From positions 4,777,501-4,841,500 of the forward strand of contig NZ_CP108080.1 in the NCBI RefSeq assembly GCF_036181745.1: a stretch of DNA of 64,000 bases, given 5' to 3'. The stretch's first letter is position 1. The number at the start of each line of letters is the position of its first letter. Shown here piece by piece: positions 41,294 to 50,439 of the stretch. Source of the DNA: Streptomyces sp. NBC_00259. Its GTDB lineage: Bacteria; Actinomycetota; Actinomycetes; Streptomycetales; Streptomycetaceae. A program made the position numbers and the translations under genes. The notes under the pieces were generated by a model that was given only the letters and a program-made list of their open reading frames with translations, ran no database searches and was not told the DNA's origin.

Positions 41294-42055
41294 TCAGAAG
41301 CGGCGGGTGATCAGCGCCCGCTTGACCTCCTGGATCGCCTTCGTGACCTCGATGCCACGCGGGCAGGCGTCCGTGCAGTTGAACGTCGTGCGGCAACGCC
41401 ACACGCCGTCCTTGTCGTTGAGGATCTCCAGGCGCTGCTCGCCCGCCTCGTCACGCGAGTCGAAGATGAAGCGGTGCGCGTTGACGATCGCGGCCGGGCC
41501 GAAGTACTGCCCGTCGTTCCAGAACACCGGGCAGGACGACGTGCACGCGGCGCACAGGATGCACTTGGTGGTGTCGTCGAAGCGCTCGCGGTCCTCGGCG
41601 GTCTGCAGACGCTCACGCGTCGGCTCGTTGCCCGAGGTCACCAGGAACGGCATGACGTCCCGGTACGCCTGGAAGAACGGCTCCATGTCCACGACCAGGT
41701 CCTTGAGGACCGTAAGACCCTTTATGGGCTCGACCGTGATCGGCTTCTCCGGGTCGATGTCCTTGATCAGCGTCTTGCAGGCGAGCCTGTTCCTGCCGTT
41801 GATCCGCATCGCGTCGGAGCCGCAGATGCCGTGGGCGCAGGAGCGCCGGAAGGTCAGCGAGCCGTCGACGTCCCACTTGATCTTGTGGAGACCGTCGAGC
41901 ACACGCTCCTTCGGGTCGATCTCGATCGGGAAGTCCTGCCACTGGGCCTCGTCCGAGATCTCGGGGTTGAAGCGGCGGATCCGGAAAGTGACCGTGATGT
42001 ACGGGGACGCGTCGGCGGGGGCCGCGTCGTTCTTCTCCAGTACGGGGGTAGCCAT
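41294..42055 (-). CDS. sdhB: Succinate dehydrogenase iron-sulfur subunit
   Basis: SdhB (253 aa) carries electrons from the flavin to quinone. All three cluster sites are visible: CAHGICGSDAM for [2Fe-2S], CILCAACTSSCP and CRTTFNCTDACPRG for the [4Fe-4S] and [3Fe-4S] clusters. The start overlaps the sdhA stop (TGATG), so translation is coupled. Last gene of the sdhCDAB operon, reading on the minus strand. Confidence 0.97.
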   Translation of the reverse strand: MATPVLEKNDAAPADASPYITVTFRIRRFNPEISDEAQWQDFPIEIDPKERVLDGLHKIKWDVDGSLTFRRSCAHGICGSDAMRINGRNRLACKTLIKDIDPEKPITVEPIKGLTVLKDLVVDMEPFFQAYRDVMPFLVTSGNEPTRERLQTAEDRERFDDTTKCILCAACTSSCPVFWNDGQYFGPAAIVNAHRFIFDSRDEAGEQRLEILNDKDGVWRCRTTFNCTDACPRGIEVTKAIQEVKRALITRRF

Positions 42056-43809
42056 CAGTACTTACGCTCCATCGGCTGGTAGCGGGTCTGGACGACGGGC
42101 TTGTAGTCGAGACGCACGGTCTCGGAGCCGTCGGCGCCGACCTCGCGATACGCCATGGTGTGGCGCATGAAGTTGATGTCGTCGCGGTTGGGGAAGTCCT
42201 CGCGGTAGTGGCCGCCGCGGGACTCCTTGCGGGCCAGGGCCGAGATGGCCATGACCTCGGCCAGGTCGAGCAGGTTGCCCAGCTCGATGGCCTCCAGCAG
42301 GTCCGTGTTGAAGCGCTTGCCCTTGTCCTGGATGGACACGTTCCGGTAGCGCTCGCGCAGCTCCGCGATCTTCTCGACGGCGGTCTTGATGGTCTGCTCC
42401 GTACGGAACACCATCACGTTCGCGTCCATCGTCTCCTGCAGCTCACGGCGCAGTTCCGCGACGCGCTCGCGGCCGGTGGAGTTGCGCAGCCGCTCGACCT
42501 GCTCCTCCACGAGGGAGGCCGGGTTCTCCGGAAGGTCCACGTAGTCCGCCGTCGCCGAGTACTCGGCGGCGGCGATACCGGCGCGGCGCCCGAACACGTT
42601 GATGTCGAGCAGCGAGTTGGTGCCGAGACGGTTGGCGCCGTGCACCGACACGCACGCGACCTCGCCGGCGGCGTACAGACCCGGGACGACGGTGGTGTTG
42701 TCGCTGAGGACCTCACCCTCGACGTTCGTCGGGATGCCGCCCATCGCGTAGTGCGCGGTCGGCTGGATCGGGATCGGGTCCGTGTAGGGCTCGATGCCGA
42801 GGTACGTCCGCGCGAACTCGGTGATGTCGGGGAGCTTGGCGTCCAGCTGCTCCGGCGGCAGGTGGGTCAGGTCCAGGTAGACGTGGTCGCCCTCGGGACC
42901 GCAGCCGCGGCCCTCGCGGATCTCCGTGTAGATGGAGCGCGAGACGACGTCACGCGAGGCGAGGTCCTTCATGACGGGCGCGTACTTCTCCATGAAGCGC
43001 TCGCCGTCCTTGTTGCGGAGGATGCCGCCCTCACCGCGGGCGCCCTCCGTCAGCAGGATGCCCATGCGCCAGATGCCCGTCGGGTGGAACTGGAAGAACT
43101 CCATGTCCTCCAGCGGCAGACCGCGGCGGTAGCAGGCGGCCTGGCCGTCACCGGTCAGGGTGTGCGCGTTGGACGTCACCTTGAAGAACTTGCCGGTGCC
43201 GCCGGAGGCGTAGATGACGGCCTTCGCCTGGAAGACGTGGATCTCGCCGGTGGCCAGCTCGTACGCGACCACACCGGCCGACTTCCTGACCCCGTCGACC
43301 TCGGTGATCAGCTGGTCCAGGACGTAGAACTCGTTGAAGAACTCCACGCCCTCCTTGACGCAGTTCTGGTACAGCGTCTGGAGGATCATGTGGCCGGTGC
43401 GGTCCGCGGCGTAGCAGGACCGGCGGACCGGGGCCTCGCCGTGGTTGCGCGAGTGGCCGCCGAAGCGGCGCTGGTCGATGGTGCCGTCCGGGGTCCGGTT
43501 GAACGGCAGGCCCATCTTCTCCAGGTCGAGGACGGCGTCGATGGCCTCCTTCGCCAGGATCTCCGCGGCGTCCTGGTCGACCAGGTAGTCACCGCCCTTG
43601 ACCGTGTCGAAGGTGTGCCACTCCCAGTTGTCCTCCTCCACGTTCGCCAGCGCGGCGGCCATGCCGCCCTGCGCGGCGCCCGTGTGGGAGCGGGTGGGGT
43701 AGAGCTTCGTCAGCACGGCGGTGCGGCTGCGCTTCGTCGCCTCGATGGCGGCGCGCATGCCGGCGCCGCCGGCGCCGACGATGACGGTGTCGTACTTGTG
43801 AATCTTCAT
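42055..43809 (-). CDS. sdhA: Succinate dehydrogenase flavoprotein subunit
   Basis: SdhA (584 aa) oxidises succinate to fumarate. FAD-binding VIVGAGGAGMRAAIEA lies near the N-terminus; RSHTGAAQGGMAAAL holds the His that links FAD covalently. Active-site HPTGIWRMGIL, QPTAHYAMGGIPTN and GANRLGTNSLLD are all intact. It follows sdhD by 24 bp. Confidence 0.97.
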   Translation of the reverse strand: MKIHKYDTVIVGAGGAGMRAAIEATKRSRTAVLTKLYPTRSHTGAAQGGMAAALANVEEDNWEWHTFDTVKGGDYLVDQDAAEILAKEAIDAVLDLEKMGLPFNRTPDGTIDQRRFGGHSRNHGEAPVRRSCYAADRTGHMILQTLYQNCVKEGVEFFNEFYVLDQLITEVDGVRKSAGVVAYELATGEIHVFQAKAVIYASGGTGKFFKVTSNAHTLTGDGQAACYRRGLPLEDMEFFQFHPTGIWRMGILLTEGARGEGGILRNKDGERFMEKYAPVMKDLASRDVVSRSIYTEIREGRGCGPEGDHVYLDLTHLPPEQLDAKLPDITEFARTYLGIEPYTDPIPIQPTAHYAMGGIPTNVEGEVLSDNTTVVPGLYAAGEVACVSVHGANRLGTNSLLDINVFGRRAGIAAAEYSATADYVDLPENPASLVEEQVERLRNSTGRERVAELRRELQETMDANVMVFRTEQTIKTAVEKIAELRERYRNVSIQDKGKRFNTDLLEAIELGNLLDLAEVMAISALARKESRGGHYREDFPNRDDINFMRHTMAYREVGADGSETVRLDYKPVVQTRYQPMERKY

Positions 43810-43833
43810 GGGTTTAGAACCTCAGCCCCGTGC

Positions 43834-44310
43834 CTAGCGGATGTTCGGGTCGAAGGTGAAGATCACCAGCGTGCCCAGAAGGATGGTGAACACCGTGGCG
43901 GTGTACAGCAGGCCCTTGAGCCACAGACGCGTGTTCGGCCGCTCGGCGTAGTCGTTGATGACCGTACGCAGGCCGTTGGCGCCGTGCAGCATCGCCAGCC
44001 ACAGCATCAGCAGATCCCAGATCTGCCAGAACGGGTTGGCCCAGCGGCCCGCGACGAACGCGAAGCCGATCTTGGAGACGCCGCCGTCCAGGACCAGCTG
44101 GATCAGCAGGTGGCCGATGACGAGGACGACGAGGACCACGCCGGAGAGCCGCATGAAGAGCCATGCGGCCATCTCGAAGTTGCCGCGGGTCGACTTCGGG
44201 GTCCTGCCCGTGCGCTTGCGCGGGGCCTCGATGACCGGGGCGGGGTTGTCGACGTCGTACAGACGCACGCCCTCGACGGATCCGATCGCGGAAGAAGTCT
44301 CAGCAGACAT
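43834..44310 (-). CDS. sdhD: Succinate dehydrogenase membrane anchor subunit
   Basis: The 158-aa protein has three transmembrane helices and the anchor signature: FMRLSGVVLVVLVIGHLLIQ with a heme-ligand-type His, and LHGANGLRTVINDYAERP. The N-terminal 45 residues are soluble and variable. It lies 8 bp after sdhC. Confidence 0.92.
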   Translation of the reverse strand: MSAETSSAIGSVEGVRLYDVDNPAPVIEAPRKRTGRTPKSTRGNFEMAAWLFMRLSGVVLVVLVIGHLLIQLVLDGGVSKIGFAFVAGRWANPFWQIWDLLMLWLAMLHGANGLRTVINDYAERPNTRLWLKGLLYTATVFTILLGTLVIFTFDPNIR

Positions 44311-44318
44311 GTCTGGCG

Positions 44319-44699
44319 TCAGCTCCCGAACAGTTCACGTGCGGCGTGGCCGAGCACCGGGTAAAGGGCGCCTGCCATCAGTACGACCCAGATGCCCATC
44401 GCGGTCCAGAGCATCTGCTTCTGATAGCGCGGGCCCTTGGACCAGAAGTCCACGGCGATGACGCGAAGGCCGTTGAGCGCGTGGAAGAGGATGGCGGCCA
44501 CGAGGCCGTACTCCAGCAGCGCGACGATCGGCGTCTTGTACGTCGCGACGACGTCGTCATAGGCCTCGGGGGAGACACGGACGAGAGCGGTGTCCAGCAC
44601 GTGTACGAACAGGAAGAAGAAGATGAGGACGCCGGTGACTCGATGAGCCACCCAGGACCACATACCTTCCCGGCCGCGGTACAGCGTTCCAGCCGGCAC
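44319..44699 (-). CDS. sdhC: Succinate dehydrogenase cytochrome b556 subunit
   Basis: The 126-aa protein has three helices; the SdhC pattern WSWVAHRVTGVLIFFFLFVHVLD contains the heme-associated His residues and FHALNGLRVIAVDF follows. It starts at GTG 44699 with GGAGGG upstream. First gene of the operon; its promoter must lie in the 167 bp up to the OHCU gene. Confidence 0.93.
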   Translation of the reverse strand: MPAGTLYRGREGMWSWVAHRVTGVLIFFFLFVHVLDTALVRVSPEAYDDVVATYKTPIVALLEYGLVAAILFHALNGLRVIAVDFWSKGPRYQKQMLWTAMGIWVVLMAGALYPVLGHAARELFGS

Positions 44700-44866
44700 G
44701 GAAAAACCCTCCGGGAGCGGGGATTGGAGCCGGCCGCCAGCGTTCTACCAAAGGTGACAGCTCTGTCGGTCTGGCCCGGCCGGGTACGGTCCACCGGCCC
44801 TCGCCATCGTAGCGACGAGATGTCGGTTCCCTCGCGCGGGGTCCATAGGTGTGATCAAACCGGCAA

Positions 44867-45463
44867 TCAAACAGGCACGGACGGGCTATCGGGGCGGCTG
44901 TCGGGGCGGCCGGAATCGCCGCCGGCCGGGTGATTGGCCCATACATGTGCCAGTACGTGCGTCAGTCGGGCGCGCGCCAGCCGCCGCAGCTCGTCGGCGG
45001 CGACCACCCGTTCCTCGTCCCGATCGTTACCAAGTCTCGACCGGATCCCGGCCAGCACCTGGTCGGGCTGCTCGTCGGGCCGGAAGCCGTGCAGGCAGAT
45101 CACGAAGGTGTGGCCGAAACTCGCCTCGTACGCGGCGTGGGCGGCGCGCAGCGCGGTGTGTGCGGCGGGCGGGGCCGCGGGGTGGAGGCCGGGGGAGGAT
45201 TCGCCGGCGAGGGCCTCGTCGAGGTCGGCGGCGGAGAGGTCGTAGCTGGCCTCGTCGGCGGCGGCGAGGAGGGCGTCCACGTCGGGATAGGGCCGGTGGG
45301 CGGCGATCCGCCGGGCCCAGCGGGGGCTGGCGCAGCAGGAGAGCAGGGCCGTGGTGACCGAGGAGGCCGGTGCGGTGTTGAAGCGTGTGAGGCCCGGTGG
45401 GCGGCGTCCGGCGGGACGGCCGACGGGCTCGTCGGCGGGTGGCGAGGGGGCAGGGATCCGCAG
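44867..45463 (-). CDS. OHCU decarboxylase (urate catabolism), start uncertain
   Basis: 2-oxo-4-hydroxy-4-carboxy-5-ureidoimidazoline decarboxylase, converting OHCU to S-allantoin. Conserved pieces: TRFNTAPASSVTTALLSCCA, WARRIAAHRPYPDVDALLAA, AAYEASFGHTFVICLHGF and ELRRLARARLTHVLA. The frame is open up to a stop at 45562. I can find no ATG, GTG or TTG upstream of the conserved region; the first is GTG 45280, inside it, which would remove the family N-terminus. CTG 45463 is given as a placeholder start. No other urate-pathway gene is nearby. Confidence 0.8.
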   Translation of the reverse strand: MRIPAPSPPADEPVGRPAGRRPPGLTRFNTAPASSVTTALLSCCASPRWARRIAAHRPYPDVDALLAAADEASYDLSAADLDEALAGESSPGLHPAAPPAAHTALRAAHAAYEASFGHTFVICLHGFRPDEQPDQVLAGIRSRLGNDRDEERVVAADELRRLARARLTHVLAHVWANHPAGGDSGRPDSRPDSPSVPV

Positions 45464-45650
45464 TGCGGGCTGGAGTGGCGGTCGCTGCGGGAGGCCGGTG
45501 GGCGGTTCGCTGGACAGCGTGGGCTCCGGGGCGACAGGGGAGGATGGGGTGGTTGAGTCTCAACGCTATCGAGGCGCGACCGGAGCTGTCCGAAGGATGC
45601 GCGATTTTCACTCGGACGGAAGAGTTCCGGTGCGCATGATAGACGACCTG

Positions 45651-45664
45651 GGGTGAGATCACCC
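45651..45664. promoter_or_regulatory. Palindrome upstream of the hexosaminidase gene
   Basis: GGGTGA-GA-TCACCC, a perfect 14-bp palindrome 48 bp before the GH20 start and followed by an AT-rich stretch (TTGTTCGATAGTTTTG). Candidate operator; it does not match the DasR consensus I remember. Confidence 0.45.
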
Positions 45665-45711
45665 GATTCGACTTTGTTCGATAGTTTTGCGGGTAAGAGG
45701 AGGTTCGAACG

Positions 45712-47319
45712 GTGATGTGGCATTCCCGTGGCGTACGGCGTGTCGGCCCGGCCGTGGCGACGGCCGTGGCCCTGTCCACGGTGGTCTCCTGCTCCGCCGG
45801 GGCGGAGCAGGGCGGCGCTTCACACGCCCCGGGGACCACGGCGAAGGCCGCGGCGCCGACTCCGCCTCCCTCGCCGACGAAGACGTACCCGCTCTCCGCC
45901 GCGCCCCGCACCATTCCGGCCGTACGCGCCCACGAGGCGGCGCGCGGCCCGGGCTGGCGTCCGGCGGCGGGCAGCGCGGTCGTCGTCGCCAAGGGAAGCG
46001 AGGCCCTCGCCGACGAGGGGCGGCTGCTCGCCCAGGAGCTGAAGACCGGCTTCCGCAACAGCGGGCCCGTCAAGGCCGGCGACATCGAGCTGTCGCTCGC
46101 CCCGTCGGGCGGCCAGGGCGGCCCCGAGTCGTACACCCTCACGACCCGCGACAACCGTGTCCGGATCACCGGCCCCGCCGAGGCCGGGGTCTTCTACGGC
46201 ACCAGGACCTTGAAGCAGGCCCTCCGCTCCGGCGGCACGGTTCCCGAGGGCGTCATCCGCGACCGGCCGGACCGGCCGCAGCGCGGACTGAACGTCGACA
46301 TCGCGCGCAAGCACTACACCGCGGGCTGGATCGAGGCCCGGCTGCGCGAGATGGCCGACCTCAAGCTCAACACGCTCGGCCTGCACTTCTCCGACGACCA
46401 GGGTTTCCGGATCGCCTCCGACTCGCATCCCGAGGTCGTGTCCGCCGAGCACCTCAGCAAGGCCGAGGTGCGCAGGATCATCGCCCTCGCGCAGAGCCTG
46501 CACATCACCGTCGTGCCCGAGATCGACTCGCCGGGGCATCTGGGCGCGGTCATGAAGGCCCACCCGCAGCTCCAGCTGCGCAACATCAACGGGGTGCCCC
46601 GGCAGGGCGCCGTCGACATCTCCAACCCCGAGTCCGCGCGGATCGTCGACGACCTGCTGCGCGAGTACTCCGGGCTCTTCCCCGGTGCCTGGTTCCACGT
46701 CGGCGCCGACGAGTACCAGGCGCTGACCGTACGGAACCCGGAGGCGTCCTACCCGCAGCTGGCCCGGGCGGCCGTGCAGAAGTACGGACCGAACGCCGGC
46801 GTCCAGGACCTGGCCACCGGCTGGCTGAACGACCGGGCCGCCGTGGTGCGTGCCGAGCAGAAGCAGCCCAAGGCGTGGAACGACGGCTTCTTCCGCGGCG
46901 GGGTGACCTCGGCCGACAAGAACATCGAGGTCGAGTACTGGACGGGCAAGGAGAACGGGGCGCGCGAACCGCAGGAGTACCTGGCGGAGGGCCGCAAGGT
47001 CGTCAACCTCAACGACGAGTACCTGTACTACGTGCTCGGCGAGCCCAACCAGTTCACCTACCCCACCGGCCGGCGCATCTACGAGCAGTGGACCCCGCTC
47101 GTGCTGCGCGGCACGACCGCCGTCCCGGAGCGCTATTCCGGCCAGATCCTCGGCGGCCGCCTCGCGATCTGGAGCGACCTCTCCCGGGCCCAGACCCAGA
47201 GCCAGGTGGCGGCGGGGATCCACATGCCACTGCGCGCGGTGTCCCAGAAGCTGTGGGCACCGGGGCAGCCGGCGCTGTCGTGGGCGGAATTCAACGCGCT
47301 GGCGAGCAAGCTCGGCTGA
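45712..47319 (+). CDS. Glycoside hydrolase family 20 beta-N-acetylhexosaminidase (lipoprotein)
   Basis: The 535-aa exported enzyme removes terminal N-acetylglucosamine from chitin oligomers or wall glycans. The lipobox is in STVVSCSAG (Cys about 27). A GH20b-type N-domain (about 60-180) is followed by the catalytic barrel with GLNVDIARKHYTAGWIEA, LHFSDDQGFRI, VVPEIDSPGHLGAVM and the catalytic Asp-Glu in HVGADEYQ. AIWSDLSRAQ occurs near the end. AGGAGG lies 6 bp before the GTG; ATG 45715 is an equal alternative. Confidence 0.93.
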   Translation: MMWHSRGVRRVGPAVATAVALSTVVSCSAGAEQGGASHAPGTTAKAAAPTPPPSPTKTYPLSAAPRTIPAVRAHEAARGPGWRPAAGSAVVVAKGSEALADEGRLLAQELKTGFRNSGPVKAGDIELSLAPSGGQGGPESYTLTTRDNRVRITGPAEAGVFYGTRTLKQALRSGGTVPEGVIRDRPDRPQRGLNVDIARKHYTAGWIEARLREMADLKLNTLGLHFSDDQGFRIASDSHPEVVSAEHLSKAEVRRIIALAQSLHITVVPEIDSPGHLGAVMKAHPQLQLRNINGVPRQGAVDISNPESARIVDDLLREYSGLFPGAWFHVGADEYQALTVRNPEASYPQLARAAVQKYGPNAGVQDLATGWLNDRAAVVRAEQKQPKAWNDGFFRGGVTSADKNIEVEYWTGKENGAREPQEYLAEGRKVVNLNDEYLYYVLGEPNQFTYPTGRRIYEQWTPLVLRGTTAVPERYSGQILGGRLAIWSDLSRAQTQSQVAAGIHMPLRAVSQKLWAPGQPALSWAEFNALASKLG

Positions 47320-47363
47320 GGGTTAGGGTCCGCAAGCCGGTCGTCCTCGTACGACCGTTCGAC

Positions 47364-47386
47364 GCGCGCCCTGGGGAGGGGCGCGC
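47364..47386 (+). terminator. Terminator after the hexosaminidase gene
   Basis: GCGCGCCC-TGGGGAG-GGGCGCGC with a perfect 8-bp stem, followed by TTCTCCTTCT. Confidence 0.85.
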
Positions 47387-47420
47387 TTCTCCTTCTGTGA
47401 CCCGTGGGGGGTTCTCCGTC

Positions 47421-48158
47421 ATGACCCAAACGCCTTGGTCTGCGCAGACGCCGTCGGCCGCGCCTGCACCGATGCCCGTGCCCTGGCCGGTCCTCCGGTC
47501 GCCCGTCGGGCTCTCGTACGCCGTGACCGCGCTGCTCGGGCTCGTCGTCGTGGCCGATCTGCTCATCGCCGCCGCGTCGCTCAACATGCGGCTGCTGATG
47601 GGCAGAGTCGTCGGGGACGATCTCGCCGTCATCGACCAGGCCGAGGCGGACCGTGCCGACTACGCCATGGCCGGTGCGAGTGTGCTGTACGTGCTCGCTC
47701 TGCTGGCGACGGCCACCGTCTTCATCGTCTGGTTCCACCGGGTCCGCACGAACGCCGGCGTCTTCGCACCCGATCTGCAGCGCAGGGGCGCGGGCTGGGC
47801 GATCGGTGGCTGGTTCATTCCGATCGGAAACCTCTGGATACCGCGCGGGGTCGCCGGCGACGTCCTGCGGGCGAGCCAGCACGACACCTACGGACTCGAG
47901 CCCGCGCGCACTGGTCTGCTCAACGCCTGGTGGGGTGCCTGGCTCTGGTCCCTGGCCTTCGACCGTTACGCGACCAAGGCGTACGACAAGGCCGGGGACG
48001 TGGAGGCGATCAACGACGCCTCGGCGCTGGTGATGGCCGGCGCGGGGTTCGACATCGTCGCGGCCGTGCTCGCCATCCTCTTCGTACGGCAGGTCACGGC
48101 TCTTCAGCACGCCAAGGCCGTCGGCGGGCAAATGGGAACCAACCAGGCAGCCGGGTGA
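47421..48158 (+). CDS. DUF4328-type membrane protein
   Basis: The 245-aa protein has a Pro-rich N-terminus and about four to five helices. The DUF4328 pattern includes FIVWFHRVRTNAGVFAPD, WAIGGWFIPIGNLWIPRGV, LLNAWWGAWLWSLAFDR and a final FDIVAAVLAILFVRQVTALQ. Function unknown. ATG 47421 follows GGGGGG-rich sequence; the preceding 60 bp hold the hexosaminidase terminator. Confidence 0.85.
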   Translation: MTQTPWSAQTPSAAPAPMPVPWPVLRSPVGLSYAVTALLGLVVVADLLIAAASLNMRLLMGRVVGDDLAVIDQAEADRADYAMAGASVLYVLALLATATVFIVWFHRVRTNAGVFAPDLQRRGAGWAIGGWFIPIGNLWIPRGVAGDVLRASQHDTYGLEPARTGLLNAWWGAWLWSLAFDRYATKAYDKAGDVEAINDASALVMAGAGFDIVAAVLAILFVRQVTALQHAKAVGGQMGTNQAAG

Positions 48159-48176
48159 CGAATTTCGGCCACTCGG

Positions 48177-48197
48177 CGCAGTAAGTGACGTACTGCG
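48177..48197. promoter_or_regulatory. CGCAGTA...TACTGCG inverted repeat
   Basis: Perfect 7-bp arms (48177-48183 and 48191-48197) around AGTGACG, 22 bp before the next start codon. It could be an operator of the downstream gene or a weak hairpin ending the DUF4328 gene. Confidence 0.45.
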
Positions 48198-48219
48198 TCC
48201 GCACAGTCGGGAGACGTCG

Positions 48220-48738
48220 ATGAGCCTGGTGCAACTGATTGCTGAGGCGGATGAGCGGAGCCTGGCCGCGAGTGGTCTGGCGTGTCTGGACCGCTGCCTG
48301 CCCCTGCTCGACGACGAGAACGACGTGCTGCGCCCCCTGTGGGCGGGCATCGCCTCGGGCGAGGAGGGCTGGGCCGGGCGGCTGGCCACCGCCAGGGCCG
48401 CCCTGGACGAGACGTCGGCCGCCGACGAGGCGAGCGAGGCGTGGGCCCCGGTGCGGAAGATGATCGGGGCCGCCCCGTCGGAGTGGGCCCCGGGGCCGTT
48501 GGCCGAATGGGCCACGGCCTGTTCCGCCCTGGCGCTCGAACTCCACCAGGAACTCGACCCGTCGGGCGGCGCCGCGGGTCCGCTCGTCGCCGGTGAGGAG
48601 CGCCGGCAGATCCAGATCCTGGAGATCCTCGCCTGCGGCGCGGACGGCGCCGCGCTGCGCCGGGCCCTGGACCTGTCGACGGAGGGCCGGCGCGTGTTGC
48701 GTGCGGCCCTGTCCCGCCGGGCGCGGGCCAAGGGCTGA
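48220..48738 (+). CDS. Conserved helical protein of unknown function
   Basis: The 172-aa soluble protein is Ala/Leu/Glu-rich and probably all alpha-helical (MSLVQLIAEADERSLAASGL; LEILACGADGAALRRALDL). It shows a basic tail RRALSRRARAKG-like. No motif that I recognise; typical of orphan streptomycete proteins. Reading is supported by strong third-position GC and by compact spacing to both neighbours. Confidence 0.7.
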   Translation: MSLVQLIAEADERSLAASGLACLDRCLPLLDDENDVLRPLWAGIASGEEGWAGRLATARAALDETSAADEASEAWAPVRKMIGAAPSEWAPGPLAEWATACSALALELHQELDPSGGAAGPLVAGEERRQIQILEILACGADGAALRRALDLSTEGRRVLRAALSRRARAKG

Positions 48739-48783
48739 CCGGCCCGGGACCGATCAGCCCGGACCGATCAGCACGAGGGTGTG

Positions 48784-50292
48784 TCAGCCCGAGGGCGTGA
48801 CGGCGCCCCGCGGGCCGCCCCTGGCGACCACTTCCCCGCCGGAGAGAAGGTCCGCGTATCCGTCGCCGTCCGTGTCGTGCGCGGTCAGCGATCCGTTCCG
48901 GACGACCCTCGTGAGCGTCGGCGCTCCGGCCGTGGTCAGGCCGGCGGGTGAGCCGTGGTACGTGACGATGCCCCGCCCGGTCGCCACGGCGAGATCGTCG
49001 TACCCGTCGCCGTTCAGATCCCCCGAGGCGAGCGCGTGTCCACCGGCTCCCATCAGGACGGTGGGCGAGGCGGTGGCGCGCGGCCCGCGCTCCGGACCGC
49101 TCCGTACGGTGAGCGACGAGGCGCCGTCCCGGGTCTCGCGGCCGACCGCCCTGTCCTGGTCGCCGTCCCCGTCGAAGTCGCCGGTGGCGTCCCGGTTCGC
49201 CGCGGACTCGCGCATCGCGGACAGATCGGCGTAGAGGTTGTCCCCCGGGCAGTCGGTGTCGTAGGCGTCGCGATGCCCCGACAGCCGGTCGAAGGTGCCC
49301 CGTTCGCCTTCCTCGAACCTGCCGTTGTCGTCGGCGGAGGTGAGCGTCGTCGTCCCGGAGACGGTCGCTCCGTGGAGCCCGAGCTTCCACGACGCGATGT
49401 TCATGATCGCCTCGCGGGCCTCCGGGGTGGTGGTCGCCGCGTTGTAGTCGCCGATCACCGCGATGCTGCTGGTGTCGACGTTGAACCCGTAGGTGTGCGC
49501 GCCCTGGACGGGCCGGTCGATGCCGCCCGCGCGGCCCTCGAAGACCGTGCCGCACTTGTCGACCAGGAAGTGGTAGCCGATGTCGTTCCAGCCCTGGCTC
49601 TCCACGTGGTAGGTGAAGACGGCCCGCACGATCGAGGCCGACTCGGCGCACGCGTACCCGTTCGACGTGCCGGTGTGGTGGACGAACGCCGCTTCCGTAC
49701 TCGCGTTGTACGTGGGCGCGTCCCCGACCATCGACTCGTCCGCGCCCCAGCCCGAGCGCAGCGTCACGTCCGGGGCGCCGGCGGGCAGCTCCTCCTGGGG
49801 CGACACGGACGCGGGGACGCCGCCCTGTGGGTCGACCAGGTCGATGCGGAGTCCCCGGGGCAGCGCCGAACCCTCGGCCCGCAACTCCACCCCGTCGGAG
49901 GGGCCCGCCCACAGCGGCTTGGTCCCGGCCCGCAGCCCGGCCCCGGTGTGGTCGGACCCCGACTCGTGCGTGCGCGCGTCGGTGTCGAGCGCCTGCCACC
50001 GCGACCAAGCGCCGGTACGGCTGTCGCGGGTGCGGACCTCGGCCGTGCCGCCGAGCCGCGCGTACGGATCGTCCCAGGTGAGGCCGACCATGCTGAACGG
50101 CCGTGTGGTGCGCGCGGAGAGCGAACGCTGTACGGGGTCGATGCCGGGGACGGCCACGGTGTGGACCTCACCGCCACCCGTCGCCGCCGTCCGAGCGGCC
50201 GGAGGTGCCGGAGGTGCGGCGACAGTGGGGGCCGAGGTGAGACAGATGGCGGCGGTGCACACGGCGGTGACGGCCACAGGGCGGCATCTCAT
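48784..50292 (-). CDS. Secreted N-acetylmuramoyl-L-alanine amidase (PGRP type) with FG-GAP repeats
   Basis: The 502-aa protein has a signal peptide (AVTAVCTAAICLTSAPTVAA) and an N-terminal region (about 30-190) of the kind preceding many actinobacterial PGRP domains. The amidase core carries zinc ligands in AFVHHTGTSNGY, the HxxxVDKCGTVFEGRAGG segment, and the second His/Cys in SGHRDAYDTDCPGD. The C-terminus (about 360-500) holds FG-GAP-like units DFDGDGDQDRAVG, DLNGDGYDDLAVA and DTDGDGYADLLSG, which bind calcium in other proteins. It should cleave the glycan-peptide bond of peptidoglycan outside the cell. Confidence 0.92.
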   Translation of the reverse strand: MRCRPVAVTAVCTAAICLTSAPTVAAPPAPPAARTAATGGGEVHTVAVPGIDPVQRSLSARTTRPFSMVGLTWDDPYARLGGTAEVRTRDSRTGAWSRWQALDTDARTHESGSDHTGAGLRAGTKPLWAGPSDGVELRAEGSALPRGLRIDLVDPQGGVPASVSPQEELPAGAPDVTLRSGWGADESMVGDAPTYNASTEAAFVHHTGTSNGYACAESASIVRAVFTYHVESQGWNDIGYHFLVDKCGTVFEGRAGGIDRPVQGAHTYGFNVDTSSIAVIGDYNAATTTPEAREAIMNIASWKLGLHGATVSGTTTLTSADDNGRFEEGERGTFDRLSGHRDAYDTDCPGDNLYADLSAMRESAANRDATGDFDGDGDQDRAVGRETRDGASSLTVRSGPERGPRATASPTVLMGAGGHALASGDLNGDGYDDLAVATGRGIVTYHGSPAGLTTAGAPTLTRVVRNGSLTAHDTDGDGYADLLSGGEVVARGGPRGAVTPSG

Positions 50293-50439
50293 GTGCCGCG
50301 AGCATAGGGAAACAGCGGGCATATGGTGTGCAATGACGCTCCGGCCGGGCCGTTGACGACCGAAATGAGCGGGTGGGGCGGGCTGTCGGACGTCGGCCCG
50401 TCCGAACTCCCGTTCACTGGTCATTGGTACGGTCCCGCC

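Noticed and set aside
45651..45664. DasR operator upstream of the hexosaminidase
   Set aside because: The palindrome GGGTGAGATCACCC differs from the ACTGGTCTAGACCAGT-like consensus of DasR sites, so I call only an unassigned palindrome.
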